DNA from: Bacteroidota bacterium
Lineage (GTDB): Bacteria; Bacteroidota; Bacteroidia; Chitinophagales; Chitinophagaceae
Direction: 5' to 3'
DNA length: 64,000 bases
Assembly (NCBI GenBank): GCA_947460595.1
Contig: CANHGS010000004.1
Span: 120,017-184,016, forward strand
Shown here: piece by piece, positions 8,825 to 17,647 of the stretch
Layout: each line of letters opens with the position of its first letter
Numbering within the stretch: the stretch's first letter is position 1
Position numbers and translations under genes: made by a program
Notes under the pieces: model-generated
What the model was told of the DNA's origin: nothing
Seen by the model: the letters and a program-made list of their open reading frames with translations, nothing else
Database searches by the model: none

Positions 8825-11260
8825 TTATAATTTTAATATTGCTAATGTCACACCAGCTAAACTTGCTACTGCACTTGCAATACCAATAATTTCTGCAGTA
8901 TTAGATGCTCTTTTTTCTCTTTTCTTTGGTACAATTAATTCACATCCCGGTTCTAATTTTGGGTAAGATTTAAAAAATAAGAAACTTGATGTTGCTTCCG
9001 CTCTTCCATTTGCATAAACAACGTATGTTTTCTTTTTTAATGCATTTGATGTAAACCCACCAGCAGAACTAATATAATATTTTAAACTTTTATCAGAATC
9101 AAAAGGAATTTGAGTATTTAAGAGAACTTCGCCACTAATTTTCACTTGACCATCAAATTTTGGAATGTATATTTCATCTTTTGACTTTAAGATAAAATCT
9201 TCCATACCTCCTGGATTCTTCAGAATCTTATTCATTGATAATGGAATTTTATCAAAATCTCTTAAAATGTCTTTTTCAAGCTTATCCGTTGAGTCATTTG
9301 AAGCTTTTTCCAGTTTTTCAAATGCTTCTTTGGCTTTTTCTTTTTCATTGTTGGTCTTAAACCGTTTAACGTAAGCTCCTTCTGGATAAGCATCTGGGCT
9401 AAAGCCACCAGCTCTTTTTAAGATATCACTTACTCTTTCCTGTGAATTCCCTAAAGTATAGGGACCAGGAAACTGAACTTGTCCATCAATTGAAACAGAC
9501 TCAGGTATCTGATATCCTGGTAATTTTCTAACCGTTATTACATCAAATGGCAATAAAGTGATTACTTCTCCAACAATTGAACTTAGGCTCTGGTTATTAA
9601 TTTCTGTTTTAATAATGGTAGTAACATTTATATCTGTTGCAATCAAGCTATCTCTCTTTAACAACCTGGCTATTTCTACATTTTTGTATGCCGCATCAGT
9701 AAAACCACCAGCCTGAAGAATCAGGTCTTTTAAAGTTATTTTATCAAAAAATTCAAACTTTCCTGGTTTTCTAACCTCTCCTTGAATAGTGATTTGAAAT
9801 TTATCTTTCAAATCACTAACAGAACTGATAATAACTTCATCATCTTTTTGTAGAAGGTGATTGTTAGCAAGATCACCATTTAATGCTTTTGAAATATCAA
9901 ATGATAAAAATGATTTAGAAAGATCGTCATTTACCCTTACAAGTTGACCCCTTTCTGAATATGCGTCAGGCTTTAACCCATCAGCTCTTTTAATCAAATC
10001 CGCAATATGCATATTGGAAACTAATTCATATTGTTCGGGTCTAAAAACTGCACCTTTTATTGTAATTCTATTTCTATACCTATCCAAAATTTTTGAAACT
10101 TCAACTACATCTCCAGACTTTGGCATATAGACACCAAACTGTGAAGATTGCAAGTCTTGGATTTGCTTTTCCTTATCGTTCCTTTGAAATACCTTAACCG
10201 AATTCATATATGCTTCATCTGTAAAACCAGAAGCGTAGTTTAAGATTTTTGATAAAGACTCACTAGGTAAAACCTCAAAAATTCCAGGCCTTTTTACTTC
10301 TCCTTTTAATTCAATTCTGGTTTTATACGCTGGGATTCTGATAACATCATTATCTTTTAAAGAAATATTATCTGATTGGTTGCCATCTACAAGAAATCTA
10401 TACAAATCAATTTTTCTTTCTACTTTATTATTTCTTAGTAATTCAATTTCTCTAAAACTACCCAAACTTGAAGGTCCTCCTGCTATAAATAATGCATTAA
10501 AGATTGATGATAGAGAAGACACCCTGTAATTTCCAGGTTTATTACTTCCAATAATGGTAATGGAGATGGTTCTAATTTTTCCAAGACTTACCGATAATTT
10601 TGATCCACCAGATTTTAAATAAGAATATACACCATTACCCATAATGTTTTTTAATTTCTGTGTTGCGGCTTCAATAGTTAATCCAGCTACTTTAATTTCA
10701 CCAACATTAGGTATGCTTATAGCTCCATCTGGAGAAACCGTTAGATTGCCATTGTACTCTTGAACTCCATAAACGGATACAATTAATTGATCTTCCGGAC
10801 CTAATATATAATTTAAAGGAGTAGCCAACTTTAGGTTGGGTTCAAAACTTAAAGCAGCTTCACTGTACAATTCAGAACCAAAAATTAATGGGTTGATCAG
10901 TGTTGCTTTTTTATTATTTTTTTCTAACAACTCTGGTTCATTGTTTTCTCTTGTATTGTTATTTTTTTCTGATGTTGCCGCTTTGCTTTCAGGGTTTGTT
11001 GATGTATTTGCAAGTTTTAATTTAAGTTTAGCAGCTTCAGTAGGCAACATTCCTTTACTAATAGCCAATTGCTCTGCTTGATCCGGAGTCATTCCGGAAG
11101 CAGTTAATTGTGATTTTAATTTATTAAGATCTTCTGCAGAAATCATATCAACCTTAATTTGACTTAGATCCTTACCTTTTAGTATGTCTTGGGACTTAGC
11201 ACTAAAACCTAACAGCATAAATATCAAAAAGATAGGTATTGCTTTGAAAAAATTAAACAT
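8825..11260 (-). CDS. Wza-like outer-membrane polysaccharide exporter with several SLBB domains
   Basis: 811 aa. Signal peptide about 1-24 (FMLLGFSAKSQ). After a low-complexity Asn/Glu-rich stretch (about 90-115) comes a Poly_export domain (YILGPEDQLIVSVYG, about 150-235), then a series of soluble-ligand-binding beta-grasp repeats marked by recurring IKGEV-RPG / GGFT-D-AY wording, and a C-terminal hydrophobic helix (ASAVASLAGVTLAI). Much longer than E. coli Wza, as is usual for Bacteroidota exporters. First gene of the nonulosonate operon, directly downstream of the promoter at 11455-11486. Confidence 0.92.
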   Translation of the reverse strand: MFNFFKAIPIFLIFMLLGFSAKSQDILKGKDLSQIKVDMISAEDLNKLKSQLTASGMTPDQAEQLAISKGMLPTEAAKLKLKLANTSTNPESKAATSEKNNNTRENNEPELLEKNNKKATLINPLIFGSELYSEAALSFEPNLKLATPLNYILGPEDQLIVSVYGVQEYNGNLTVSPDGAISIPNVGEIKVAGLTIEAATQKLKNIMGNGVYSYLKSGGSKLSVSLGKIRTISITIIGSNKPGNYRVSSLSSIFNALFIAGGPSSLGSFREIELLRNNKVERKIDLYRFLVDGNQSDNISLKDNDVIRIPAYKTRIELKGEVKRPGIFEVLPSESLSKILNYASGFTDEAYMNSVKVFQRNDKEKQIQDLQSSQFGVYMPKSGDVVEVSKILDRYRNRITIKGAVFRPEQYELVSNMHIADLIKRADGLKPDAYSERGQLVRVNDDLSKSFLSFDISKALNGDLANNHLLQKDDEVIISSVSDLKDKFQITIQGEVRKPGKFEFFDKITLKDLILQAGGFTDAAYKNVEIARLLKRDSLIATDINVTTIIKTEINNQSLSSIVGEVITLLPFDVITVRKLPGYQIPESVSIDGQVQFPGPYTLGNSQERVSDILKRAGGFSPDAYPEGAYVKRFKTNNEKEKAKEAFEKLEKASNDSTDKLEKDILRDFDKIPLSMNKILKNPGGMEDFILKSKDEIYIPKFDGQVKISGEVLLNTQIPFDSDKSLKYYISSAGGFTSNALKKKTYVVYANGRAEATSSFLFFKSYPKLEPGCELIVPKKREKRASNTAEIIGIASAVASLAGVTLAILKL

Positions 11261-11349
11261 ACAGATTATAATTTAAAAATTTATCAAATATGGCTTCGCC
11301 AGCCTCAGTCACAAGACTAAAGAAAAATATTTTAATCATAGATGATCCA

Positions 11350-11415
11350 AATTCAAACTTTAAATTTTCTAAAATACCAGAAGCTTTAATGAACAAAACC
11401 TTTCAAGTTTGAATT
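11350..11415 (-). other. Inverted repeat in the leader of the wza-legB operon
   Basis: AATTCAAACTT at 11350-11360 and its exact reverse complement AAGTTTGAATT at 11405-11415 are separated by 44 bases. The pair lies wholly inside the roughly 190-nt untranslated leader predicted from the promoter at 11455-11486. It could form a long-range stem in the mRNA or be a protein site; no U-tract follows, so it is not a plain terminator. Directly visible in sequence; function is inference. Confidence 0.5.
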
Positions 11416-11454
11416 GCCTTTCGGGGAGGTTAAAGGATTCTAACTAAGCAGCCG

Positions 11455-11486
11455 CAAATATAGGTTTGAGCCTCTGTTTTAACAAA
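11455..11486 (-). promoter_or_regulatory. Bacteroidota-type promoter for the wza-legB operon
   Basis: Read on the minus strand: TTTG at 11486-11483, a 20-base spacer, then TATATTTG at 11462-11455, matching the -33 TTTG and -7 TAnnTTTG boxes of the Bacteroidota housekeeping sigma factor. Transcription would start near 11448, leaving an untranslated leader of about 190 nt before the ATG at 11260. It is the only full match I found between glpK and the exporter gene. Confidence 0.65.
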
Positions 11487-11556
11487 TCTGTTTGTCAAAA
11501 ACTGTTGATTTAGATTATTTTAAATAAGAAACAAGACGATAGAAAGTACCCTTGAA

Positions 11557-13041
11557 TTACCAACTCACAGCAGCATTAATTGCTTTTTTCCAACCTTTAC
11601 CCAATTCTTCACGTTGATTCATTGGCATTTCAGGACTAAACACCCTTTCCATCTGCCACTGCGCCTGAATTTCTTCTAAACTGGACCATAATCCTACTGC
11701 CAATCCAGCCAAATAGGCTGCGCCTATAGCAGTTGTTTCTATGACAACTGGTCTAACAACCTTGGTGTCTAGCATATCACTCTGAAACTGCATTAAAAGA
11801 TTGTTAGCAGTAGCGCCACCATCCACTCTCAACTCTTTGATAGAGATTCCAGAATCCGCTTCCATGGCTTTGAGCACGTCCATGGTCTGGTAAGCAATGC
11901 TGTCAAGGGCTGCACGGGCAAAATGGGCTCCGGTGGTTCCGCGGGTAATCCCTACAATGGTTCCTCGTGCGTGTTGGTTCCAATAAGGTGCTCCTAGGCC
12001 AGCAAATGCTGGAACTACATAAACGCCGCCACTATCGGGCACTTCTGCGGCTAGGGTTTCCACTTCAGCAGCGGTTCTAATGATTTTTAAACCATCGCGC
12101 AGCCATTGAACTACGGCCCCTGCTATAAACACACTACCTTCCAATGCATAATGGGTAACCCCATTTACCTGCCAAGCAATGGTTGTTAATAAGTTATGTG
12201 TGGAGGGAACGGCTTTTTCACCCGTATTCATGAGCATAAAACAGCCGGTTCCATAGGTGTTTTTAACCATCCCGGGCTGGGTACACATTTGTCCAAATAG
12301 GGCTGATTGTTGGTCACCGGCTATCCCTGCAATAGGAATACTGTGAGCTGTAAGTAGGTTTTGGGTATGGCCATAGACTTCACTGCTACTTTTTACAGAA
12401 GGAAGCATAGCTCCTGGTATATCAAAGATGTTGAGCAATTCCTGATCCCATGCAAGCTCATGAATATTAAAGAGCATGGTTCTGGAGGCATTAGAAACAT
12501 CAGTCACGTGTACTTGACCATTGGTTAGTTTCCAAACCAACCAAGAATCGATGGTTCCAAAACAGAGTTCTCCTTTTTCGGCCCTAGCCCTTGCACCATC
12601 CACATTGTCCAAGATCCACTTGGCCTTGGTGGCAGAGAAATAGGCATCTATGACCAAGCCCGTTTTTTGTTGAATGAGTTTGTCTTTGCCTTGGGCTTTG
12701 AGAGTATCGCAGAATTCAGCCGTTCTTCTGTCTTGCCAAACAATGGCATTATGTATGGGTTGGCCAGTGGTTCTATCCCAAACTACGGTTGTTTCACGTT
12801 GATTGGTAATGCCAATAGCAGCAATATCTTTTACGGTAAGTCCGGCTTTAATAATGGCTTCAGCTGCTACTCCTAATTGGGTGCTCCAAATTTCATTGGC
12901 ATCGTGCTCTACCCAACCTGGTTGGGGAAAAATTTGTGTGAATTCTTTTTGGGCCACTGCAATAATGGATCCTTGTTTGTCAAAAACAATGGCGCGGCTA
13001 CTAGTGGTTCCTTGGTCAAAGGAGAGCATATATTGAGACAT
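11557..13041 (-). CDS. glpK: Glycerol kinase
   Basis: 494 aa from the preferred ATG (an in-frame ATG 18 bases further upstream at 13059 is possible). FGGY-family kinase: [13 protein letters not shown] near the N-terminus for phosphate binding, [11 protein letters not shown], the ADP-site TYGTGCFML and [10 protein letters not shown], and [11 protein letters not shown] at the C-terminus. Phosphorylates glycerol at C3 with ATP. I chose the second Met because the family starts a few residues before [10 protein letters not shown]. It follows the EnvC-like gene by 40 bases on the same strand; no glpF or glpD is nearby. Confidence 0.95.
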   Translation of the reverse strand: MSQYMLSFDQGTTSSRAIVFDKQGSIIAVAQKEFTQIFPQPGWVEHDANEIWSTQLGVAAEAIIKAGLTVKDIAAIGITNQRETTVVWDRTTGQPIHNAIVWQDRRTAEFCDTLKAQGKDKLIQQKTGLVIDAYFSATKAKWILDNVDGARARAEKGELCFGTIDSWLVWKLTNGQVHVTDVSNASRTMLFNIHELAWDQELLNIFDIPGAMLPSVKSSSEVYGHTQNLLTAHSIPIAGIAGDQQSALFGQMCTQPGMVKNTYGTGCFMLMNTGEKAVPSTHNLLTTIAWQVNGVTHYALEGSVFIAGAVVQWLRDGLKIIRTAAEVETLAAEVPDSGGVYVVPAFAGLGAPYWNQHARGTIVGITRGTTGAHFARAALDSIAYQTMDVLKAMEADSGISIKELRVDGGATANNLLMQFQSDMLDTKVVRPVVIETTAIGAAYLAGLAVGLWSSLEEIQAQWQMERVFSPEMPMNQREELGKGWKKAINAAVSW

Positions 13042-13081
13042 GGCAAGTATTTGGCTCAAGATATTATAAATCAGTGAAAAA

Positions 13082-14485
13082 TCATCTGCGAGATTTAAGC
13101 CAAGACTCTGGGTTTAGTGGCGTTGCCTTTTCATTGTTCACCATGAACAACAAAGAGCCTTCTCCATCCAAACCATTGCCAGATCGGCCAAGTACCGAAC
13201 CGGCTTTTACTTCCTGACCAACAGAAACGGTAATATTAGACAAGTGACTATAACTGGTAAAGTATTTACCGTGTTTTACAAAAACCACTTGATCTCCACC
13301 AATATCACCGGCATAGGTGACAATGCCATCGGCAATACTCTTAATGGCTGAACCAGATGGAAGTGCTATTTCAATACCATCGCTTTTCTGCACCAATTTG
13401 GTTCCTGGAATATTTTCTGTTCCAAAACGCGTGGTTACCACACCAGCATCCACAGGCCATGGCAATCTTCCTTTATTGTTCTCAAACTTAATGGAGGTTT
13501 CTCTTCCTTCTGGAGTTGATTCTAAGGCAGAATAAGAACGGCTATTGTCTTTAGGAGCAGTAGCAACACCTGTAACTGTTTCATTGCCTAGTTTGGGTCT
13601 ATTATTGGGGGCTGCTGTATTTTCTTTAGGAGTTGTAGTTGCTGGTGCCATTGGCGATGCGGCTGGCTTGTTAGCATTGGCTGCGGCTAAACGCTTCTTC
13701 TCATCATCAATGGCTTTTTGTTGGGCCAATTTAGCCCTTCTATTAGCCTCTTCCGTTTCTCTACGGATAATGGCCATCATGGCCTGTTGCATTTTCTGGC
13801 GTTGCTTTTCCTTGTCCTTGATTTGGTTACCAATTTCACGTTCCTTGCTCTTTAGTTGTGCCACTACTTGGTCTTGCTCCTTCTTATCGTCTTGCAAGTC
13901 TTTGAGCTGTTCACTTTGTTTGACCAATGTGGCACTCATTTCTTTTTTATTAGAACTTAGGGATCCAATTTTTTCTTTTAGATAAGACTCTGTTTTGGCA
14001 ATGGTATTGGCCTGGGTCTCTCGGTTTTGCCTGTAGCTTTTTAAATAAGTAACGCGCTTAATGGCGTCATTAAAGTCGTCTGCTGAAAAAAGAAAATTCA
14101 AGTACTCATAACTGCTTCTATTCTTATAAGCAAATACAATACTCTTGGCATATTTAATCTTTAGCGTATCAAGTTCTTTGCCAAGCCTATAGATATCTCG
14201 CTCATTGTTAAAAATGGTCTCGTCTAACTGGCGCACTTGTTTGTTAATGGTATTAACCAGGTCTTCCCGCTGGTTAATTTTTTTCTTGATAATGGCCAAT
14301 TGTTTCAAGGACAATTTCTTGTTGTTCTGGGTTTGAACCATCATATTATTCAGCTCTGCCAACTCACGCCTTAGGTCCTGCTCTTTTTTTTGCAGGTCTT
14401 CTCTTGTTCCCTGCGGCTGCTGAGACTGGGCCAATGAACCAATGGCTAGTGCTATAATTAATATGATGCTCAACCTTTTCAACAT
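13082..14485 (-). CDS. EnvC-like LytM/M23 murein hydrolase activator (degenerate peptidase)
   Basis: 467 aa from an ATG preceding a signal peptide ([20 protein letters not shown]). I reject a 35-residue upstream extension (MMSPW...) because it is basic, precedes the signal sequence and runs into the DUF4292 gene. A long coiled coil (about 25-260), an Ala/Pro-rich linker and a C-terminal M23 domain follow. The usual zinc motif HxGxD reads KSDGIEI and the final HxH reads LLFMV; only the SHL-type His remains, so it should be non-catalytic and act by activating amidases at division, as EnvC does in E. coli. Confidence 0.88.
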   Translation of the reverse strand: MLKRLSIILIIALAIGSLAQSQQPQGTREDLQKKEQDLRRELAELNNMMVQTQNNKKLSLKQLAIIKKKINQREDLVNTINKQVRQLDETIFNNERDIYRLGKELDTLKIKYAKSIVFAYKNRSSYEYLNFLFSADDFNDAIKRVTYLKSYRQNRETQANTIAKTESYLKEKIGSLSSNKKEMSATLVKQSEQLKDLQDDKKEQDQVVAQLKSKEREIGNQIKDKEKQRQKMQQAMMAIIRRETEEANRRAKLAQQKAIDDEKKRLAAANANKPAASPMAPATTTPKENTAAPNNRPKLGNETVTGVATAPKDNSRSYSALESTPEGRETSIKFENNKGRLPWPVDAGVVTTRFGTENIPGTKLVQKSDGIEIALPSGSAIKSIADGIVTYAGDIGGDQVVFVKHGKYFTSYSHLSNITVSVGQEVKAGSVLGRSGNGLDGEGSLLFMVNNEKATPLNPESWLKSRR

Positions 14486-14498
14486 AGTCTGAAACGCC

Positions 14499-15359
14499 TT
14501 ATTTTTTGCCTTTTGATACTGCTTTTGGCGCCGGCTTCTTGGTTTTATAATTTTTAGGAATCTCAAATCGATAAGCCATGGGCTCATCAAAATTGTATTG
14601 TTTGAACTCTAAGCCAATATCCAGTTTTGACTTCTCAGAAACCGAAATTTTCCGATTGGTAGAGAACTGGTAGCCATTCACGTTCACGTAATCACTTAAC
14701 GTAATATCGCAGGTCCTATTGCGTTGGTCATCCACATCATCTAGCTTGCTGTGTAAGACTTTGAACTCAGTATTGTCTAAAGTAACCAGGTTCTTGAACA
14801 AATCCCCCACCATATACACTAGTAATTGAGCATTTCCTGACTTATAAAAAACAACATTGCTATCTAAAAAGATGGGGTTGCCCACCAAAATATCCTGCAA
14901 AGTTTTAAAGTCAAAAGGAATATGGGTTTCTTCTTGTAAGTAGCTAATACTCTGGTATTGAATAGATTTTTCGCCCTTGGTTCTAACTAGAATTACTGAA
15001 TCTTTATTGACAAAAATGTTCATGACCACGCCATAAGGCGATACGGCAATTTTTACAAATAAGGCACTGTCTTTTTTCAAACTCACATAGGCCGTCATCT
15101 TCTGAGAATTCTCTGCGCCCTCATAGTCTACATTAATCTTGGCATTAAAGGTTTTGTACTCCATCCTTCTTCTCACCAATTTGCCCATAATATCTTTTAC
15201 AATAGCGGCTGAATCTACTTTGGGGGCTTCCGCAATAACTATGGTTTGTGCGGTATCTTTTTTGAAGATGGTGGTTTCCATTTGCTGCACTTTCTTTACA
15301 GACTTACAAGCCGCAAAAGAAAATAAAAGCACCAATATTCCTAGGATGTTTTTGAGCAT
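14499..15359 (-). CDS. DUF4292 lipoprotein
   Basis: 286 aa. Lipoprotein signal with lipobox FAAC (Cys19), then a LolA/LolB-like all-beta domain characteristic of DUF4292: repeated amphipathic strands such as VSLKKDSALFVKIAVSPYG and LDIGLEFKQYNFDEP, and a Lys/Pro-rich tail. The family is Bacteroidota-specific and of unproven role; an outer-membrane or periplasmic lipid-carrier-like role is inference from the fold. It lies 2 bases after dut and 13 before the EnvC-like gene, an order that suggests an envelope function. Confidence 0.85.
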   Translation of the reverse strand: MLKNILGILVLLFSFAACKSVKKVQQMETTIFKKDTAQTIVIAEAPKVDSAAIVKDIMGKLVRRRMEYKTFNAKINVDYEGAENSQKMTAYVSLKKDSALFVKIAVSPYGVVMNIFVNKDSVILVRTKGEKSIQYQSISYLQEETHIPFDFKTLQDILVGNPIFLDSNVVFYKSGNAQLLVYMVGDLFKNLVTLDNTEFKVLHSKLDDVDDQRNRTCDITLSDYVNVNGYQFSTNRKISVSEKSKLDIGLEFKQYNFDEPMAYRFEIPKNYKTKKPAPKAVSKGKK

Positions 15360-15361
15360 AT

Positions 15362-15805
15362 TTATTTTTTTCCTGTATGACCAAAGCCTCCGGCACCTCT
15401 AGCCGTTTCGTTAATATCAGTTGTTTCTTCTAATCTTACCATGGTTACTTGCGCAAAGACCATTTGGGCAATTCTATCGCCCGATTCTATGACTTGGGTT
15501 TCTCCAGACAAATTCACCAAAATCACTTTTAGTTCTCCCCTATAATCCGCGTCAACTGTACCAGGTGAATTCAAACAAGTAATGCCCTGTTTTAAGGCCA
15601 ACCCACTTCTTGGTCTAACCTGAACTTCATAGCCTTCCGTCAATTCTAAAAACAAACCCGTTGGAACTAAACTCCTTTCCATGGGTTTTAAATGCAATGG
15701 CGTTTCTAACCAAGCCCTGATATCCATACCAGAACTCCCCTCAGTGGCATATTGCGGTAAAGGATTGTTTGATTTGTTGATAATCTTGAAAACAGGCTTT
15801 GACAT
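15362..15805 (-). CDS. dut: dUTP diphosphatase
   Basis: 147 aa from the ATG at 15805; a longer reading to 15844 adds 13 residues that would cross the promoter box. All trimeric dUTPase motifs are present: SSGMDIRA (motif 1), [11 protein letters not shown] (motif 2), [13 protein letters not shown] (motif 3), RIAQMVF (motif 4) and the C-terminal P-loop-like [10 protein letters not shown] (motif 5). It hydrolyses dUTP to dUMP and pyrophosphate. First gene of the minus operon that continues into DUF4292, the EnvC-like gene and glpK. Confidence 0.97.
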   Translation of the reverse strand: MSKPVFKIINKSNNPLPQYATEGSSGMDIRAWLETPLHLKPMERSLVPTGLFLELTEGYEVQVRPRSGLALKQGITCLNSPGTVDADYRGELKVILVNLSGETQVIESGDRIAQMVFAQVTMVRLEETTDINETARGAGGFGHTGKK

Positions 15806-15810
15806 GTGGG

Positions 15811-15818
15811 CAAATGTA
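15811..15818 (-). promoter_or_regulatory. -7 promoter box just before dut
   Basis: On the minus strand this reads TACATTTG, a perfect TAnnTTTG, and it ends 5 bases before the dut ATG. A transcript from it would be essentially leaderless. No good TTTG -33 partner is seen, so the call rests on one box and position. Confidence 0.45.
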
Positions 15819-15858
15819 GGGAATATCTTAGTTTTGCTGTTCATTGAGCATTTATACT

Positions 15859-16683
15859 ATGATTTTTAACAATAAGGAATCAATTGAATCGGCTTTAAAT
15901 AAGGTGGAAGAAATTGTTAAAACCACAGGGAATGTTCAAGACATGGAATATTTCAGGTTCCATAAGAAACGATTTGAAAGAATGGCGTCAACCATTGTCA
16001 AAAAAGCGGAACCAGGTGCCTTGATTCTGGATATTGGAAGCCACTACTTACACAGTTCTTTACTCTTGCAATTTTTGGGCTATCGCGTACACGCAATGGA
16101 TGTAGGTGTGTTTACAGAATTAGGATTTGTTCAAGATAGAATTAAAGCCAATAACCTTGTATCTATTATTGAAAATGATTTGACCACCCTTTCTGCTATT
16201 CAAGAACAATCGGATGAATATGATATTATATTGTTTACTGAGATTCTAGAACATATCACGTTTAACCCAATTGATTTTTGGAAACATATCTACCGATTAT
16301 TAAAAAACAAAGGTTTCATCTATATTACTACCCCAAACTCTTTAACTATTTACAATATCATTAGAACGTTAAAGAACCTTTTATTGCTAAAAGGGGTAGG
16401 GATAAATTTAGACATGATTTTTGGCAACGTAACCTATGGCCATCATTGGAAGGAGTACAGCGCTTCAGAAATTAAAAAATATTTTGCCTACTTGTCAAAT
16501 GGATTTATGGTATCTATTGAAACCTATCGGTACAAATACTTTGCGCCACAAAATTTTAGGGGGCAATTGAGAAACCTATTCTACAACCTTGGAAACCTAA
16601 TTCCATTTTTTAGCGACGAATTGGAGGCTGTTGTAGAATTAGATAAGTCACAACCATGGAAAGCGGTTGCTCCTCAATATTAA
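15859..16683 (+). CDS. Class I SAM-dependent methyltransferase
   Basis: 274 aa from the ATG at 15859 (an in-frame TTG lies 15 bases upstream). SAM motif I is LILDIGSHYLHSSLLLQ, with the acidic motif II in VHAMDVG and motif IV in YDIILFTEILEHI, then a typical GFIYITTPNSL strand. Overall a Methyltransf_11/23-type enzyme; substrate unknown, but its place beside polysaccharide genes suggests sugar or lipid methylation. It is the only plus-strand gene between 607 and 26 kb and meets the next minus gene tail to tail. Confidence 0.85.
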   Translation: MIFNNKESIESALNKVEEIVKTTGNVQDMEYFRFHKKRFERMASTIVKKAEPGALILDIGSHYLHSSLLLQFLGYRVHAMDVGVFTELGFVQDRIKANNLVSIIENDLTTLSAIQEQSDEYDIILFTEILEHITFNPIDFWKHIYRLLKNKGFIYITTPNSLTIYNIIRTLKNLLLLKGVGINLDMIFGNVTYGHHWKEYSASEIKKYFAYLSNGFMVSIETYRYKYFAPQNFRGQLRNLFYNLGNLIPFFSDELEAVVELDKSQPWKAVAPQY

Positions 16684-16684
16684 G

Positions 16685-17644
16685 CTAGTTGATTTTTTGC
16701 ATCCAGAATGAGGATGGCTCAGAATTGAGCTGGAGATGGATGAGTGTTTTCTTTGCTTCTTCGTAATGACTCTTCACCAAATGGTTGGCTGTGAACAGTA
16801 TTTGATAGACCTGATTATTATGCAAGAACGCTTCTAATAAATATTGTTCGTTCCAAAAACGCATTTTCTCTGTTAACCATTCTTTGGGATAATGCCTAGG
16901 CGAGAAAATATCGTGGATATGAATGATCACGCCTTTCTTGAGTATGGGCAAGATCTCAAAGAAAATATGCAATAGATCATTACCAGGGCGGATAATATGT
17001 GAGGAGTCTATAAAGAGAATATCGTTTTCTTCTAGAGATTGGAATAATTCAAGACTCACATCTTCCACCTGCTTTCTGATTAGCGTTATGTTTTTCTCTT
17101 GATTTAGAAAGGGCATTTCAAATGGTTCAATACAGGTAAGTTCAGTTTTTATACCCTCTATTTTATTTTGTTTCATGGCCTTTAAGCAAACCATCGTGCT
17201 ATAACCTGACCCTACTTCTATGATTCTTCGTGGTTTGAATTTGCGGATTATGAGATAATAAAGATCTACATCGCCTGCGCCAAAATTGGGGTTGTTGACA
17301 AAAAAGCTTTCTTTTACTAAAGGATTATCTACTGGTAATAAATTGAGTTCTGCAGAATTTACGAATTGACCAAGGAGTGAAAGTTGATTTTCAAGTTGTA
17401 TTAAAAATGGAATCTTTCTGATTTGGTCAAAGTCAAAGTTGAAAGGATAGACAAAGCGTGGCTCGTAATAGTGATTTCTAAACAAATAAACTCCTATGTT
17501 TTTCAATAGGAAACTATTCATTCTAAGATTCCAAGCTCCTTTTGTTTTGGACAAATAGAATAACGGTATGGAAATAATTGTAAATGGAAATAATAGTAAA
17601 TCAATAACAAAATACAATGTCCTTTTAAAGTGTATTTTTTCCAT
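16685..17644 (-). CDS. Membrane-anchored SAM methyltransferase-like protein (Methyltransf_24 type)
   Basis: 319 aa. A hydrophobic N-terminal stretch (about 10-30, YFVIDLLLFPFTIISIPLFYL) probably anchors it. The core has RRIIEVGSGYSTMVCLKAM (motif I), ELTCIEPFE (motif II) and NDILFIDSSHI followed by KKGVIIHIHDIFSP, a metal-type Asp/His arrangement shared by Methyltransf_24 enzymes. It lies 3 bases downstream of the WbpM-like gene, so probably acts in the same glycan pathway. Substrate unknown. Confidence 0.78.
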   Translation of the reverse strand: MEKIHFKRTLYFVIDLLLFPFTIISIPLFYLSKTKGAWNLRMNSFLLKNIGVYLFRNHYYEPRFVYPFNFDFDQIRKIPFLIQLENQLSLLGQFVNSAELNLLPVDNPLVKESFFVNNPNFGAGDVDLYYLIIRKFKPRRIIEVGSGYSTMVCLKAMKQNKIEGIKTELTCIEPFEMPFLNQEKNITLIRKQVEDVSLELFQSLEENDILFIDSSHIIRPGNDLLHIFFEILPILKKGVIIHIHDIFSPRHYPKEWLTEKMRFWNEQYLLEAFLHNNQVYQILFTANHLVKSHYEEAKKTLIHLQLNSEPSSFWMQKIN

Positions 17645-17647
17645 TGA

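Noticed and set aside
11290..11310. Intrinsic terminator in the wza leader (TGGC-TTC-GCCA)
   Set aside because: Four-base stem and no T-run on the minus strand.
13545..13985. 146-codon plus-strand frame inside the EnvC-like gene
   Set aside because: Antisense shadow of the Ala/Pro linker and coiled coil; low-complexity translation and no start signals.
14486..14590. 35-residue N-terminal extension of the EnvC-like protein
   Set aside because: It is strongly basic, overlaps the DUF4292 gene and would bury the signal peptide.
15819..15844. Longer dut start
   Set aside because: It extends over the TACATTTG box; the conserved protein starts at the ATG at 15805.
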